DNA of 64,000 nt, from positions 1 through 64,000 of the forward strand of contig CAYZXL010000010.1 in the NCBI GenBank assembly GCA_964482435.1. Reading direction: 5' to 3'. Of this stretch, positions 41,737-51,007 are shown piece after piece (within the stretch, counting starts at the first letter, position 1; each line of letters starts with the position of its first letter). The stretch is from CAYZXL01 sp964482435. Lineage in GTDB: Bacteria > Auribacterota > JABMQX01. Both the position numbers and the translations under genes were made by a program. The notes below the pieces were generated by a model that saw nothing but the letters and a program-made list of their open reading frames with translations, had not been told where the DNA came from and did not search any database.

Positions 41737-43127
41737 GATTCAGCGCGGCTTCCCCAAGCGGAGTCGTAATACTTTTCAATAAACTGCCTGTGAACTCGTT
41801 TCAGTTCCTCTTTGGGGAGGAGTCTTAAGCATTTCCAGCCGATGTCGAGCGTTTCATTGATGGAGCGGCTAGTCGTTTCCGACTGGCGGACAAACTCGTC
41901 CTCGAATCGCTCGGCGAACTTGATGTAAAGGCGGTCCAGTTCCGAGAGAGCCGCCTCGCCGAGGATGACGGCGAGCTCCTTGGCTTCCCGCCCCTTCGCG
42001 TAACAGGCGAAGAGCTGATTGAGGACATCGGCGTGGTCTTCGCGAGTTTTGCCGGTCCCTATTCCCTTATCCTTCAGACGGGAGAGCGACGGGAGGACGT
42101 CAATGGGCGGATAGACCCCCTTTCGGTGCAGCTCGCGGCTGAGCATGACCTGCCCTTCGGTTATATAACCGGTGAGATCAGGGACGGGGTGAGTCTTGTC
42201 GTCCTCCGGCATGGAGAGAACGGGCATGAGAGTAATGGAACCGATTTTGCCCTTGATTCTTCCTGCTCGCTCGTAAACGGTCGCCAGGTCGGTGTACAGG
42301 TAGCCCGGGTAGCCGCGGCGGCCTGGAATTTCTTTTCGAGCAGCGGAGACCTCTCGGAGAGCCTCGCAATAGACAGTCATGTCCATCAGGATGACCAGGA
42401 CGTGCATGTCGAGGTCGAAGGCGAGATATTCTGCGGCGGTCAGAGTCATGCGCGGTGTCGCGAGCCTCTCGACGGCAGGGTCGTCGGAAAGGTTAATGAA
42501 AAGGACCGCTCGTTCGATGGCGCCGGTTTTCTCAAAATCGGTGACGAAGAAATTGGCTTCCTCGAAGGTGACGCCCATGGCGCCGAAGCACACTGCGAAT
42601 CTTTCCTCCTTGCCCAGGACTCTCGCCTGGCGGGCGACCTGAGCGGCAATCTTCGGATGCGGAAGACCTGAGCCCGAAAAAATGGGGAGCTTCTGCCCGC
42701 GGACGAGGGTGTTCATCCCGTCAATGGCGGAGATGCCCGTCTCGATAAACTCAACGGGATAATCCCTTGCGGTCGGGTTGAGAGGGTTGCCGTTGATGTC
42801 GAGCTTCTTTTCGGGGATGATGGGCGGTGCGCCATCCTTGGGGCGACCCGCACCGTCGAATACCCGGCCGAGGATATCCAGGGAAACCGGCAGCTCGAGA
42901 CCTCGACCGAGGAACTTGACTTTTGTGCTGCCTATGTCAATGCCTCTCGTTCCCTCGTACACCTGCACGAGGGCCATGGTTTCGGAGATTTCCAGGACAC
43001 GCCCCCGTCGAACGCTTCGGTCGCCGAGCTGGACCTCGCAAAGCTCGTCGTATTTGATGCCAGTAATTTTCTCGACGATGAGGAGCGGTCCGCTGATTTG
43101 AGTTACGGTGCGATATTCCTTAAGCAC
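41733..43127 (-). CDS. atpB: V-type ATPase subunit B
   Basis: This is the non-catalytic nucleotide-binding subunit, 464 residues. It has the beta-barrel start YRTVTQISGPLLIVEKITG, a degenerate P-loop region GLPHPKIAAQVARQA in place of Walker A (the normal state in subunit B), and RRGYPGYLYTDLATVYERAGR. It alternates with A in the A3B3 head. It begins 30 bases after the A-subunit stop. Confidence 0.97.
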   Translation of the reverse strand: MLKEYRTVTQISGPLLIVEKITGIKYDELCEVQLGDRSVRRGRVLEISETMALVQVYEGTRGIDIGSTKVKFLGRGLELPVSLDILGRVFDGAGRPKDGAPPIIPEKKLDINGNPLNPTARDYPVEFIETGISAIDGMNTLVRGQKLPIFSGSGLPHPKIAAQVARQARVLGKEERFAVCFGAMGVTFEEANFFVTDFEKTGAIERAVLFINLSDDPAVERLATPRMTLTAAEYLAFDLDMHVLVILMDMTVYCEALREVSAARKEIPGRRGYPGYLYTDLATVYERAGRIKGKIGSITLMPVLSMPEDDKTHPVPDLTGYITEGQVMLSRELHRKGVYPPIDVLPSLSRLKDKGIGTGKTREDHADVLNQLFACYAKGREAKELAVILGEAALSELDRLYIKFAERFEDEFVRQSETTSRSINETLDIGWKCLRLLPKEELKRVHRQFIEKYYDSAWGSRAES

Positions 43128-43157
43128 CTTGCTGTGCCTCCCAGGGTTCTTTCAAGT

Positions 43158-44993
43158 TCAGGTGTTGGGTTTCTTCGCGGGCTGCGCCGTTTTTTCTTCT
43201 TCTGGAGTTTCTTTGCCTTTCTGTCTCGATGCGGCCAACTTTTCCACCTCGTCCTTGATTTTTGCGCCAATGGCTTCAATTTCGCTGAGATTCTCCTCGT
43301 CAACAAACTTGGCACGGGCGATGTCCTGCCGAACGGGAAGCGAAGTGATGTCCTTGAGCTCGACCTCCTGCTCGACGAGGTCCTTTGAATAACGGTAGAA
43401 GTCAATGATGGTTCGCAGGAGATGATATTGCTTTGCGATGGAGGTGTAAGTGTCGGTGGCGTCGAAGGCGTTCTGATGGAGAAAATCCTCCCGGATGGAC
43501 CTCGCCGCTTCAAGAACGAGCCGGTCCTGCGGGGAGAGGGACTCGACTCCGACGAGACGGGCAATTTCGGCGAGCTCGCTTTCGAGCTGAAGGAGGCGCA
43601 TCGCTTCGGTTCTCAACTGGTTGAAGTCTTCGTGGACCTTTTCGGCGAAGTAATCCGCCAGATGCTCGAGATACAGGGAATAACTCAAGAGCCAGTTGAT
43701 CGCGGGGAAGTGACGCATGTAGGCGAGCCTGTCCTCAAGACCCCAAAAGACCTTTACCACGCGGAGGGTCGCCTGGACGACAGGGTCTGAGAGGTCCCCG
43801 CCCGGCGGTGAGACCGCACCAACGATGCTCAGGGTCGCTTCCCGCTGTGGCTTGCCGAGGCACTTCACTCTGCCGGCTCTCTCGTAGAAATCTGCAATGC
43901 GGTAGCCGAGATAAGCGGGATAGCCCTCCTCTCCGGGCATTTCTTCGAGCCTGCCGGAGATTTCGCGGAGAGCCTCCGCCCAGCGTGACGTGGAATCCGC
44001 CATGACGGCAACGTGATAACCCATGTCGCGGTAATATTCGGCGAGTGTCACGCCCGTATAGACGCTGGCTTCTCTCGCGGCGACGGGCATGTTGGAGGTG
44101 TTGGCGATGAGGATTGTTCGGTGCATGAGGGTCTCTTTAGTGCGCGGGTCCTTTAGCTGGGGAAATGAAAGCAGCACGTCGGCCATCTCGTTGCCTCGCT
44201 CACCGCAGCCGATATAAACGATGATGTCGGCATTGGACCACTTGGCGAGCTGGTGCTGAATGACGGTTTTGCCGCTGCCGAAAGGACCGGGGACACATGC
44301 AGTGCCGCCTTTCGCAACGGGGAACAGCGTGTCAATGACCCTCTGGCCGGTGACGAGGGGCTCGTTGGGTGCGAGGCGCCTCTCGACGGGGCGGCCGGTT
44401 CTGACGGGCCACCGCTGAATCAGGGAGAGTGAGACAACGCCGTCTCGGGTTTTGACACGGCAGACCGTTTCCTCGACGGTGAATTCCCCTTCACGAATTT
44501 CTTCGACGGCGCCTCCGATGCCTGGCGGGACTGTGACCCTGTGGACGACAACGGGGCTTTCGGGGATTTCGCCGATGATGTCGCCCGGGCTGAGGGTGTC
44601 GCCTTTCTTCACGATGGGCTTGAACGCCCATTTCTTCTCACGGCTCAGCGCAGGGAGTTCCAGTCCCTTCTGGATGTAGTTCCCGACCCGGGAGCGGATG
44701 ATCTCCAGGGGCCTCTGGATGCCGTCGAAGATTCCGCCGATAAGACCCGGGCCGAGCTCTGCCGAGAGCGGTTCGCCGGTTGAGACGACTGGCTCGGGCG
44801 GGCCGATTCCCGCGGTCTCTTCGTAAACCTGGATGAAAGCCTGGTCGCCTTTCAGGCCGATGATTTCGCCTATAAGCCCTTTTTCACCGACTCGGACTAC
44901 GTCGTACATTCTGGCGCCGCGCATTTCTCTGGCGACGACGAGAGGTCCTGAAACGCGCGATATTTTGCCCTCTATGACTTCCTCTTTCTGCAT
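43158..44993 (-). CDS. atpA: V-type ATPase catalytic subunit A
   Basis: This is the catalytic subunit, 611 residues. The Walker A loop is GPFGSGKTVIQHQLAKW, preceded by the non-homologous insert found only in V/A-type A subunits (about residues 115-185). The catalytic segment GCGERGNEMADVL and the motif VMADSTSRWAEALREISGRLEEMPGEEGYPAYLG are intact. The C-terminus has an additional Lys/Glu-rich tail of about 25 residues. The start ATG at 44993 overlaps the F-subunit stop by one base (TAATG). Confidence 0.98.
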   Translation of the reverse strand: MQKEEVIEGKISRVSGPLVVAREMRGARMYDVVRVGEKGLIGEIIGLKGDQAFIQVYEETAGIGPPEPVVSTGEPLSAELGPGLIGGIFDGIQRPLEIIRSRVGNYIQKGLELPALSREKKWAFKPIVKKGDTLSPGDIIGEIPESPVVVHRVTVPPGIGGAVEEIREGEFTVEETVCRVKTRDGVVSLSLIQRWPVRTGRPVERRLAPNEPLVTGQRVIDTLFPVAKGGTACVPGPFGSGKTVIQHQLAKWSNADIIVYIGCGERGNEMADVLLSFPQLKDPRTKETLMHRTILIANTSNMPVAAREASVYTGVTLAEYYRDMGYHVAVMADSTSRWAEALREISGRLEEMPGEEGYPAYLGYRIADFYERAGRVKCLGKPQREATLSIVGAVSPPGGDLSDPVVQATLRVVKVFWGLEDRLAYMRHFPAINWLLSYSLYLEHLADYFAEKVHEDFNQLRTEAMRLLQLESELAEIARLVGVESLSPQDRLVLEAARSIREDFLHQNAFDATDTYTSIAKQYHLLRTIIDFYRYSKDLVEQEVELKDITSLPVRQDIARAKFVDEENLSEIEAIGAKIKDEVEKLAASRQKGKETPEEEKTAQPAKKPNT

Positions 44994-45325
44994 TAGATTT
45001 CAGCTCCCACAGCTTTAATTGTCGCTCGGCGGATTCTTTCCGCCGCGAGTCCGGTGCCGGGCTGTCTCTCCGGCAAAAGGATGACCGCCGGGAGAGGCTT
45101 GAGGTAGTAAGGCTCCAGGAGACTCCTCATTTCTCCGGCGAGGGTCTCCGATACGAAGATTGCCGCGTATCCGGCCGCGACGATTTTATCCCAAGCCTTC
45201 CTCGCCTGAGCGGCGTCCCTGACGCCGAAGGCATCAAAACCCATTGCCCGGAAAGCCAGTGCGGCACCCGGCGACCCGAGGAAGGCTACCGGAGAGGTTT
45301 TCGTTGTTTGCTTCTCATCAGGCAT
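44993..45325 (-). CDS. atpF: V-type ATPase subunit F
   Basis: This 110-residue subunit binds the central stalk and regulates activity. It shows the Rossmann-like small fold: VAFLGSPGAALAFRAMGFDAFGV, YAAIFVSETLAG and PAVILLPERQPGTGLAAERIRRATIKAVG, the last being the usual C-terminal helix motif. It overlaps subunit C by eight bases. Confidence 0.93.
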   Translation of the reverse strand: MPDEKQTTKTSPVAFLGSPGAALAFRAMGFDAFGVRDAAQARKAWDKIVAAGYAAIFVSETLAGEMRSLLEPYYLKPLPAVILLPERQPGTGLAAERIRRATIKAVGAEI

Positions 45326-46340
45326 AGCTCGCCCTCAAAAGCTCTCGCACCGCGTCCTCGGGGAAGGACTTTTCCTTCCCGTAAACGATAGTGCGGAGGC
45401 GCATGACTTCGTTTTCCTTGGCGACGACATAGCCGACCAGAGGCTCAATCCCGAAGCAGTAGTGCTTTGCCTTGCGCAGGAAACCAATCAGAAAGTCATC
45501 GGCTAACCTATCGAGAGCCGAAAGCTCCTTCCGGGACTGGTAACCCGCGAGGGCTTCCCGAAGAATCTTGCGGTATGCGTCGTCCGTGACCTTAGCGATG
45601 AGGTCTGCGAGGGGCGTTTGGAAGTTCTCAGTGAAAAACGACCGCTCGATTCTTCCCCCGGGAAGGAGAGCCTCGTTGAGCTCCTCCTCGGGCCAACCCA
45701 TCACCTGCACCCGGCAGAAGGTTCGGAGGTTAATGAGGTCAATTGTTCGGCGGGCGTATTCTTCGAGAAAAGGGTTGACGCATAGATTCTTCAGGAACAG
45801 CTCGTAGTAGAACTTGTCGAGAGTCGCGTCTATCCGCTCGAGGCTCAGGTTCTCACCAAGCCGCCTCAGTGCAGCAAGGATGGTCTCACCGACGAAGGGG
45901 TCAACGTCGCTGGCAAACGTTTTCTCGTCGCGAATGCGCGTGAGCTGCTCCTGCGAGAGGAATCCAACGCTTGAGAAGCCTTCCGGCTGAGTTCCGAGAA
46001 GTCTCGCCTTCAAAAGGAGCTTCAGATTCTGGAAATCGTACTTGAGCCGAAAGGTTCTGATGATTTTGCTTCCGAGGGAAAGCTCGCACACGGTCTCGTA
46101 CGCCTGCCTCAGTTCCTCGTCGAGGATTTCTTCCGTTTCCGTGTCTCCCGCGGAGACGATGTCGGCGTAATCCGGGAACTCGCCCAGAGCCCGAAGGGCC
46201 TCGGCATGGGTCTCCTCCTCGAGCAGCCGCTCCATTTCCGCCAGAGAAATCAACCGCGCCTCGAGGGCTCTGATGCGCCCGACGGCGTAGGTGTAGCGCG
46301 TGTCGGAACCGGGGGTTCTCGCCTCTCTCCACTCCTTCAT
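45318..46340 (-). CDS. atpC: V-type ATPase subunit C
   Basis: This subunit (V-ATPase d / AC39 family, 340 residues) links the central stalk to the c-ring. It has the repeated three-lobe helical pattern with the Y-A-V-G-R-I-R-A-L-E start, KIIRTFRLKYDFQNLKLLLKAR and FGIEPLVGYVVAKENEVMRLRTIVYGK. It overlaps subunit E by four bases. Confidence 0.93.
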   Translation of the reverse strand: MKEWREARTPGSDTRYTYAVGRIRALEARLISLAEMERLLEEETHAEALRALGEFPDYADIVSAGDTETEEILDEELRQAYETVCELSLGSKIIRTFRLKYDFQNLKLLLKARLLGTQPEGFSSVGFLSQEQLTRIRDEKTFASDVDPFVGETILAALRRLGENLSLERIDATLDKFYYELFLKNLCVNPFLEEYARRTIDLINLRTFCRVQVMGWPEEELNEALLPGGRIERSFFTENFQTPLADLIAKVTDDAYRKILREALAGYQSRKELSALDRLADDFLIGFLRKAKHYCFGIEPLVGYVVAKENEVMRLRTIVYGKEKSFPEDAVRELLRASYA

Positions 46341-46942
46341 TTTTTATCTCCGAACAGGATTGCTGCAACTTGCGACTGCGATTCCTCTCTGAGCTGACGG
46401 AGGAGCGTTCCGAACGAGCAGTCCACTTCCACGTCCTCGGTGCGCAAGATGAAACCGCCACGTACATCGGGGGATGTGCCGTCGAGCCTGAGGCGTCCGT
46501 GCCTGCCTGTTTTCTTCAACTCTTCGTTCACTTGCTCAATAAAGCTCTGGTCAATTTTCTTCTCATCCTGGGGCGAGACTAAGACGCGCTCGTCGCCGGT
46601 TGTGGCGAGATTCAGGAGCATCCTTCGGATGAGGGATTGATATTCCGCCGCAGGAAGACTGACAAGCTCCTCGAGCGCCGCCTGGAAACAATCTTCTAAG
46701 AGCTTCTGCTTTTCCGTGAGGATTTCCTTGCGATGCTCCAGCTCCGCAGAGACGGTGGACTGGCGTCTGTCAAGCTCGACTTTACGGGATGCCTCGTTGA
46801 GGATTCTTTCGCCGATTTCCTTAGCCTGGGACTCGGCTCTGGCGACGATTTCCTGGCGCTTGAGGCGACCTTCCTCCTCAATCGCCCCTGTTTCCTCCCG
46901 GGCGTTCCTGTTGATTTTCTCGAGGATGCCTTCGAGCGCCAT
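46337..46942 (-). CDS. atpE: V-type ATPase subunit E (peripheral stalk)
   Basis: This 201-residue stator subunit pairs with the G/H-type subunit. The N-terminal half is a long charged helix (EILEKINRNAREETGAIEEEGRLKRQ, KVELDRRQSTVSAELEHRKEILTEKQKLLEDCF). The C-terminal part has GTSPDVRGGFILRTEDVEVDCSFGTLL, typical of subunit E. It starts two bases after the K-subunit stop. Confidence 0.93.
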   Translation of the reverse strand: MALEGILEKINRNAREETGAIEEEGRLKRQEIVARAESQAKEIGERILNEASRKVELDRRQSTVSAELEHRKEILTEKQKLLEDCFQAALEELVSLPAAEYQSLIRRMLLNLATTGDERVLVSPQDEKKIDQSFIEQVNEELKKTGRHGRLRLDGTSPDVRGGFILRTEDVEVDCSFGTLLRQLREESQSQVAAILFGDKK

Positions 46943-46944
46943 TT

Positions 46945-47406
46945 TCAGACCTTCACCGCGTTAAGGAGCAAGAAACCAGTTACCAGGCCGAGAACCGCGT
47001 ATATCTCGACGAACACTGGGAGGACCATTGCCTTTGCGAATTCGTCCGGTTTTTTAGCGAGCATACCAATGGAAGAGACAGAGACCATCCCCTGGTGAAT
47101 GGCTGAAATGCACTCGACAATGCTCACTGCGGCGGTAATGCCGAGAATCTGCCACCCCGTCTGGGCGGCCACGGTTTTTGCCACCGCCACCTTCGCCATC
47201 GCCAGAACACCAACCAGAAACCCATAGAAGCCCTGAGTCCCGGGAATGGCAATTAAAGGAATCAATCGCCCGAACTTCTCGGGGTCCTCGCTGAGCACTC
47301 CGGCTGCCGCCCGCCCTGCCAGCCCCACTCCAATAGCCGAACCGGTTCCCGAGATCGTCATCACGATGGCCGCGCCGACTATCGCCAAAATTAGGCCCAA
47401 TTCCAT
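46945..47406 (-). CDS. atpK: V-type ATPase subunit K (membrane ring), Na+-type
   Basis: This 153-residue proteolipid forms the rotating membrane ring. It is a fused double hairpin of four helices. Ion-site residues match Enterococcus hirae NtpK by motif: T57 and Q58 in PGTQGFYGFL, Q105 in ISAIHQGMVS and E134 in PVFVEIYAVLG correspond to T64, Q65, Q110 and E139 of the Na+ site. Only one carboxylate exists per two hairpins, as in V-type rings. On this basis it is predicted to carry sodium (inference). The first hairpin carries an SEDPEKFGR loop. Confidence 0.94.
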   Translation of the reverse strand: MELGLILAIVGAAIVMTISGTGSAIGVGLAGRAAAGVLSEDPEKFGRLIPLIAIPGTQGFYGFLVGVLAMAKVAVAKTVAAQTGWQILGITAAVSIVECISAIHQGMVSVSSIGMLAKKPDEFAKAMVLPVFVEIYAVLGLVTGFLLLNAVKV

Positions 47407-47420
47407 GTCTCACCTCCTGT

Positions 47421-49370
47421 TTATTCCTCGATAACCGTGAATTTATTCTCGATTGACAACGGCCGGAATGGCCTGCCCGAAGTGCTGAAAAACTTGGAAA
47501 AGAACTCAACAAATTGAAGCCTCATGGAATGAACGAAGGCACCCAGCACGTTAATTAGAAGGGTAAAAATATGCCCTGCGGCGAGAATGGTGACTGCCAG
47601 GACGACGCCCACCAGGGGCACGCTCTTGCGAACAGTCGAGGCGATGAGGTTGACCGTCGAAGCCATAGCCCCGGTCACTAACCCCAAAGCCCAGAGTCGA
47701 GAATAGGAGAGGACGTCGCTTAAGTACCCCGACGCCGCCCAGTAAAAGCTGAGGACGCCGAAGCCCAACTTCCCGGCGAGGGAGCGCTGGCTTCTTCCAT
47801 GCGCCGCAAGGATAACCAAAGCCCCCGCGCCTATCAGAGTGAGGCAGAGCTTGACGTTGGTTGGTTTTGCCGACAGGGTTTTCAGGAAGATAAGACCGGC
47901 GCCTGTCAATCCCGCCAGGAGAACGAATATGGGCAGCTGGTCCAAGAGAGCGTCCTTGTACTTTCTCAGGCGAAGGCTCCCGTAGGCAGCTACAGCGTAC
48001 CCGGTCCATATCTGGACGATGCCCAGAACGAGAGCGATGTTGAGGAGACGCGTCGGTTCCTTTTGAGGATCGAGGAGGATCGCGGGGATACCGAGCAGAT
48101 TGCCCATCCAACTGCCGGTCAGCGCCCCGACGACTATCGTTGATAGCCCGCAATAGCGCATGAGCCGGAAAAACCGCGTTCCCTGCCACCCCATCTTGAG
48201 CTTCTTGAGAGCGAACAGCGAAACCAGAACAAGCACCAAACCGTACACAGCATCACCCAGGCAAAATCCAAAAAAGACAAAGAAAAATGGAGCAAGAAAC
48301 GGCGTCGGGTCAACGCCCTGGTACCCCGGATAACCGTAAACGCGCGTCAGGAATTCAAACGGGCGGACAACGTTTTTGTTTTCAAGGACGGTTGGCGGAA
48401 CATCGTCCGGTGAGGGGGCGGAAACGTAAACCTCGACGGAATCGAAGAGCTTTTCCATTCTTTTCTGGGCGGCGGGGGCGTCGCTTTGCCTTATCCAGCC
48501 CTCGAGGAAGAAGCTCTCCCGGCTGTAGAGGAGCCGCTCCTTCGTTCCCTCTTTCTTTTCCATGTTCGAGAAGTAGTCCAGGAGGGCAGCGACCTTCGTC
48601 TCCTCCGAAAGCATTGTGACCGCCTTATCGCGCAGCGCCTGCCGCTCGGATTCCAGTTTCCTGTCGTCGGCGGATATATGATTCAGGACTTCCTCGACGC
48701 GAGCCGGATGGCGCGGGAGATGGTGAAGCGAAACGTCGTGCTCCCTCAGAAGCTCGGCGACCTGCTCCTCAAAAGCCCTGAGGTACGTGATGGAAAAATA
48801 GACTGTGGCCTTGTCCTGGTCCACGACTTCCATGTGCACCTCCGGAAAGGAGGCGACCGACTCCTTGAGGGCGGGGAAAGCTTTCTGGCCGACCGAGCCT
48901 AAGACGCTATTTGTGAACCGGGTTTCGCCAAGCTGGTTGAGACGAACATCCAGACGAATCCATGGGAGAAGTTCCTTTCTTCTGCCTTCGTGCTCGAGCT
49001 TTTTCTTTTCGATGTCCCTGAGTGCGGACTCGATTTTGCGGCTGTGGTTGTACAGAGTTGGGTAGTCAAAGCCGCTGACTATTTCAAGCACTTCCTTCCG
49101 ACGGAATACGGGCTTGGCGGCGAGGCGAGACCTCTTTTTCCCGGAAAGGTTTTCAAGAAAGTTCATCAGCCAGGAAAGCTTCTCGACGGCTTCTTTGACC
49201 GGCTCATAACGGGCGATCTGTCGCCCAAACGAGAAGTCCTTGTATTCATCGCTCTTGTCCTTGAGGTCAACGACCTCCACCTGCCCTTGATGTTGCAGGA
49301 ACTCAAGAACGCGGTCGCGCTCGGAGTCATGCCCGAGGATTTGGATTTTTTTGAGCCTTGCTACTGCCAT
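47421..49370 (-). CDS. atpI: V-type ATPase subunit I (membrane stator, a-subunit)
   Basis: This 649-residue stator has a cytoplasmic N-terminal half (MAVARLKKIQILGHDSERDRVLEFLQHQG, mostly helical) and a membrane C-terminal half with about seven or eight segments. Diagnostic regions are FFFVFFGFCLGDAVYGLVLVLVSL, SYSRLWALGLVTGAMASTVN (with the functional arginine) and GHIFTLLINVLGAFVHSMRLQFVEFFSKFF, typical of the V/A a-subunit end. It overlaps the upstream small coiled-coil subunit by ten bases. Confidence 0.96.
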   Translation of the reverse strand: MAVARLKKIQILGHDSERDRVLEFLQHQGQVEVVDLKDKSDEYKDFSFGRQIARYEPVKEAVEKLSWLMNFLENLSGKKRSRLAAKPVFRRKEVLEIVSGFDYPTLYNHSRKIESALRDIEKKKLEHEGRRKELLPWIRLDVRLNQLGETRFTNSVLGSVGQKAFPALKESVASFPEVHMEVVDQDKATVYFSITYLRAFEEQVAELLREHDVSLHHLPRHPARVEEVLNHISADDRKLESERQALRDKAVTMLSEETKVAALLDYFSNMEKKEGTKERLLYSRESFFLEGWIRQSDAPAAQKRMEKLFDSVEVYVSAPSPDDVPPTVLENKNVVRPFEFLTRVYGYPGYQGVDPTPFLAPFFFVFFGFCLGDAVYGLVLVLVSLFALKKLKMGWQGTRFFRLMRYCGLSTIVVGALTGSWMGNLLGIPAILLDPQKEPTRLLNIALVLGIVQIWTGYAVAAYGSLRLRKYKDALLDQLPIFVLLAGLTGAGLIFLKTLSAKPTNVKLCLTLIGAGALVILAAHGRSQRSLAGKLGFGVLSFYWAASGYLSDVLSYSRLWALGLVTGAMASTVNLIASTVRKSVPLVGVVLAVTILAAGHIFTLLINVLGAFVHSMRLQFVEFFSKFFSTSGRPFRPLSIENKFTVIEE

Positions 49371-49681
49371 TGAGACGCGAATTTTTGCTTGATGGCCTGA
49401 ACTGCCTTGGCCTTATTCTTCTCAGCCTTTGTTCGAAGGTTTTCCTTCTCTTTCCCGGTTTTTTCGCGGATTTCCTGGACGAGTTTCTCGTTTTCGTTGC
49501 GCGAGTCAGCAAGAAGGGCTTTGGCGCGCTCGCGGCCTTCCGCCTGCGCTTTTGTGACGATTTCTTCCACCTCCTTCCTGGCTCGGAGGAGGTCCGCGGC
49601 GACGGCTTTTCTCGCCTCCTCGACCATTGCGCGAGCGTTCTCTTCTGCCTGCTGAATTCTTCCTAACGCTTCTTTAACCAT
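49361..49681 (-). CDS. atpH: V-type ATPase subunit G/H (peripheral stalk coiled coil)
   Basis: This 106-residue protein is almost entirely one coiled-coil helix rich in Ala, Glu, Lys and Arg (LGRIQQAEENARAMVEEARKAVAADL and onwards). It occupies the position of the G/H stator partner of subunit E, at the first position of the operon. The start at 49681 has GTGAAGG directly upstream. Confidence 0.85.
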   Translation of the reverse strand: MVKEALGRIQQAEENARAMVEEARKAVAADLLRARKEVEEIVTKAQAEGRERAKALLADSRNENEKLVQEIREKTGKEKENLRTKAEKNKAKAVQAIKQKFASQWQ

Positions 49682-49689
49682 CCTTCACC

Positions 49690-49705
49690 CCGGCGGAAAC
49701 GCCGG
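49690..49705 (-). other. Hairpin in the V-ATPase leader next to the ribosome site
   Basis: CCGGCG-tttc-CGCCGG is a perfect 6-bp stem ending nine bases before the first start codon, with the GGTGAAGG ribosome site directly after it. It could affect initiation, but this is only inferred from position. Confidence 0.4.
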
Positions 49706-49747
49706 ACGACATCGCTTCTGCGCGGCTCAGCCCGAAAAAAGCTCCGT

Positions 49748-49756
49748 ATTATGGCA
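49748..49756 (-). promoter_or_regulatory. Candidate extended -10 promoter of the V-ATPase operon
   Basis: On the minus strand TGCCATAAT contains a 5-of-6 -10 hexamer with the TGn extension, 66 bases upstream of the first ATPase gene. The -35 is poor. Confidence 0.45.
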
Positions 49757-49898
49757 CAGCCCCGCGAAAAATGGGAAGAGGTTTCAGGGTGATAGCCTGG
49801 CCGGACAGCAGGGCTTACCGTGCCACTCTCCATCCCGCTCAGGTGGATCGGCTCCCCGCCCTAAGGCCGACGAACGGTCATCCCCTGCTCGACGCCCA

Positions 49899-50756
49899 TT
49901 AACTCACAATCCGAATGTTGAGGAGGTCGAGGATTCTGTTGAAGTCCTGGTCGGAATAGAAATCTATCTCAATCCTGCCGGTTTTTCTCCCGCGGACTAT
50001 CCTGACCTTGGTCCCGAGGAATTTCTGCATTTGCTCCTCGACGGCTCTGGTGTGTTCATCGCCCGCGAAGGTCGGCCGAGGACGCGGAGGAGCCTTTCTC
50101 CTGGCGATGGCTTTTTCGCATTGGCGGACGGACAAGCCTCTGGCGACGACTTCTTTCGCGACGACCCGCTGCTCGGCGGTGTTTTCCAGAGCAAGAAGGG
50201 CGCGGGCATGACCGAAGCTCAGCTTCTCCTCGCGGATCAATTCCTTCACATCATCGGGTAAGGAAAGAATCCTGACGTAGTTGGCGACGCTGGCTCGGTC
50301 TTTGCCGATTCTGGTGGCGACCTCCTGCTGGCTGAAGGAGAACTCCTCCATCAGGCGGTTCAGCGCGGAGGCGCGGTCGAGGGGGTTGAGGTCGTCCCTC
50401 TGGATGTTCTCGATCAGGCCAATCTGGATTGCTTCCGCATCTCCCGCCTCGACGACTATCGCCGGGATGACACGCCGCCCGGCCATCTCTGCTGCGCGGA
50501 GGCGACGCTCGCCGGCGATGACCTCGTACCCTCCTTCGACAGCGCGAACAACGATGGGCTGGATGATTCCCCTCTGGGCGATAGACGCAGCGAGCTCCGA
50601 AAGCCTCTCGCGGTCAAATGTGGTGCGGGGCTGAAGCGGGCTTTTCTTTATCTCTGATATGCGAATGCTCACCAGGCCAGGGGGCGAAGGAGGCTTTGGC
50701 ACGACATCTTCGGGAATCAGGGCGTCGAGACCTTTGCCCAGTGCCTGCTTTTTCAT
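49899..50756 (-). CDS. parB: ParB/Spo0J-family chromosome partitioning protein
   Basis: ParB binds parS sites and acts in chromosome segregation. It has 285 residues. The N-terminus has the short MKKQALGKGLDALIP motif. The CTPase/ParB core has SPLQPRTTFDRERLSELAASI and GERRLRAAEMAGRR, the central helix-turn-helix has SFSQQEVATRIGKDRASVANYVRIL, and the C-terminal dimer domain ends DQDFNRILDLLN. GGGAGG lies six bases before the ATG at 50756. There is no parA beside it, although the two are usually adjacent; here the neighbours are the V-ATPase operon and a divergent lipoprotein. Confidence 0.95.
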   Translation of the reverse strand: MKKQALGKGLDALIPEDVVPKPPSPPGLVSIRISEIKKSPLQPRTTFDRERLSELAASIAQRGIIQPIVVRAVEGGYEVIAGERRLRAAEMAGRRVIPAIVVEAGDAEAIQIGLIENIQRDDLNPLDRASALNRLMEEFSFSQQEVATRIGKDRASVANYVRILSLPDDVKELIREEKLSFGHARALLALENTAEQRVVAKEVVARGLSVRQCEKAIARRKAPPRPRPTFAGDEHTRAVEEQMQKFLGTKVRIVRGRKTGRIEIDFYSDQDFNRILDLLNIRIVS

Positions 50757-50890
50757 GTGCGACCTCCCTTTCCGGTGTTTCAACCGGATTGAAAATATGA
50801 AAAAATGACCTGAGGGTCAACAGGAATAGTCGTCCAGCCTGGCGCGAAGAACGGCAGCGGACATAAGGGGACGGCGGTCATGGCAAACTT

Positions 50891-50919
50891 TTTACCTCAG
50901 GCGGACCTTGTAGTACAAT
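50891..50919 (+). promoter_or_regulatory. Candidate promoter of the lipoprotein gene
   Basis: TTTACC (4 of 6) and TACAAT (5 of 6) are 17 bases apart, about 90 bases before the start codon at 51008. Confidence 0.55.
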
Positions 50920-51007
50920 CAGGCGAATTCGTTCGTAGAAAAGGTGGTCACGACGTTGATCGGTCCAACGGGGCCACAAAAAAAAGATGGGAATGAAGGA
51001 GAGAAAG

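Noticed and set aside
49899..50756. parS sites or a replication origin near parB
   Set aside because: I did not see the 16-base parS palindrome, DnaA boxes or dnaA in the surrounding DNA.
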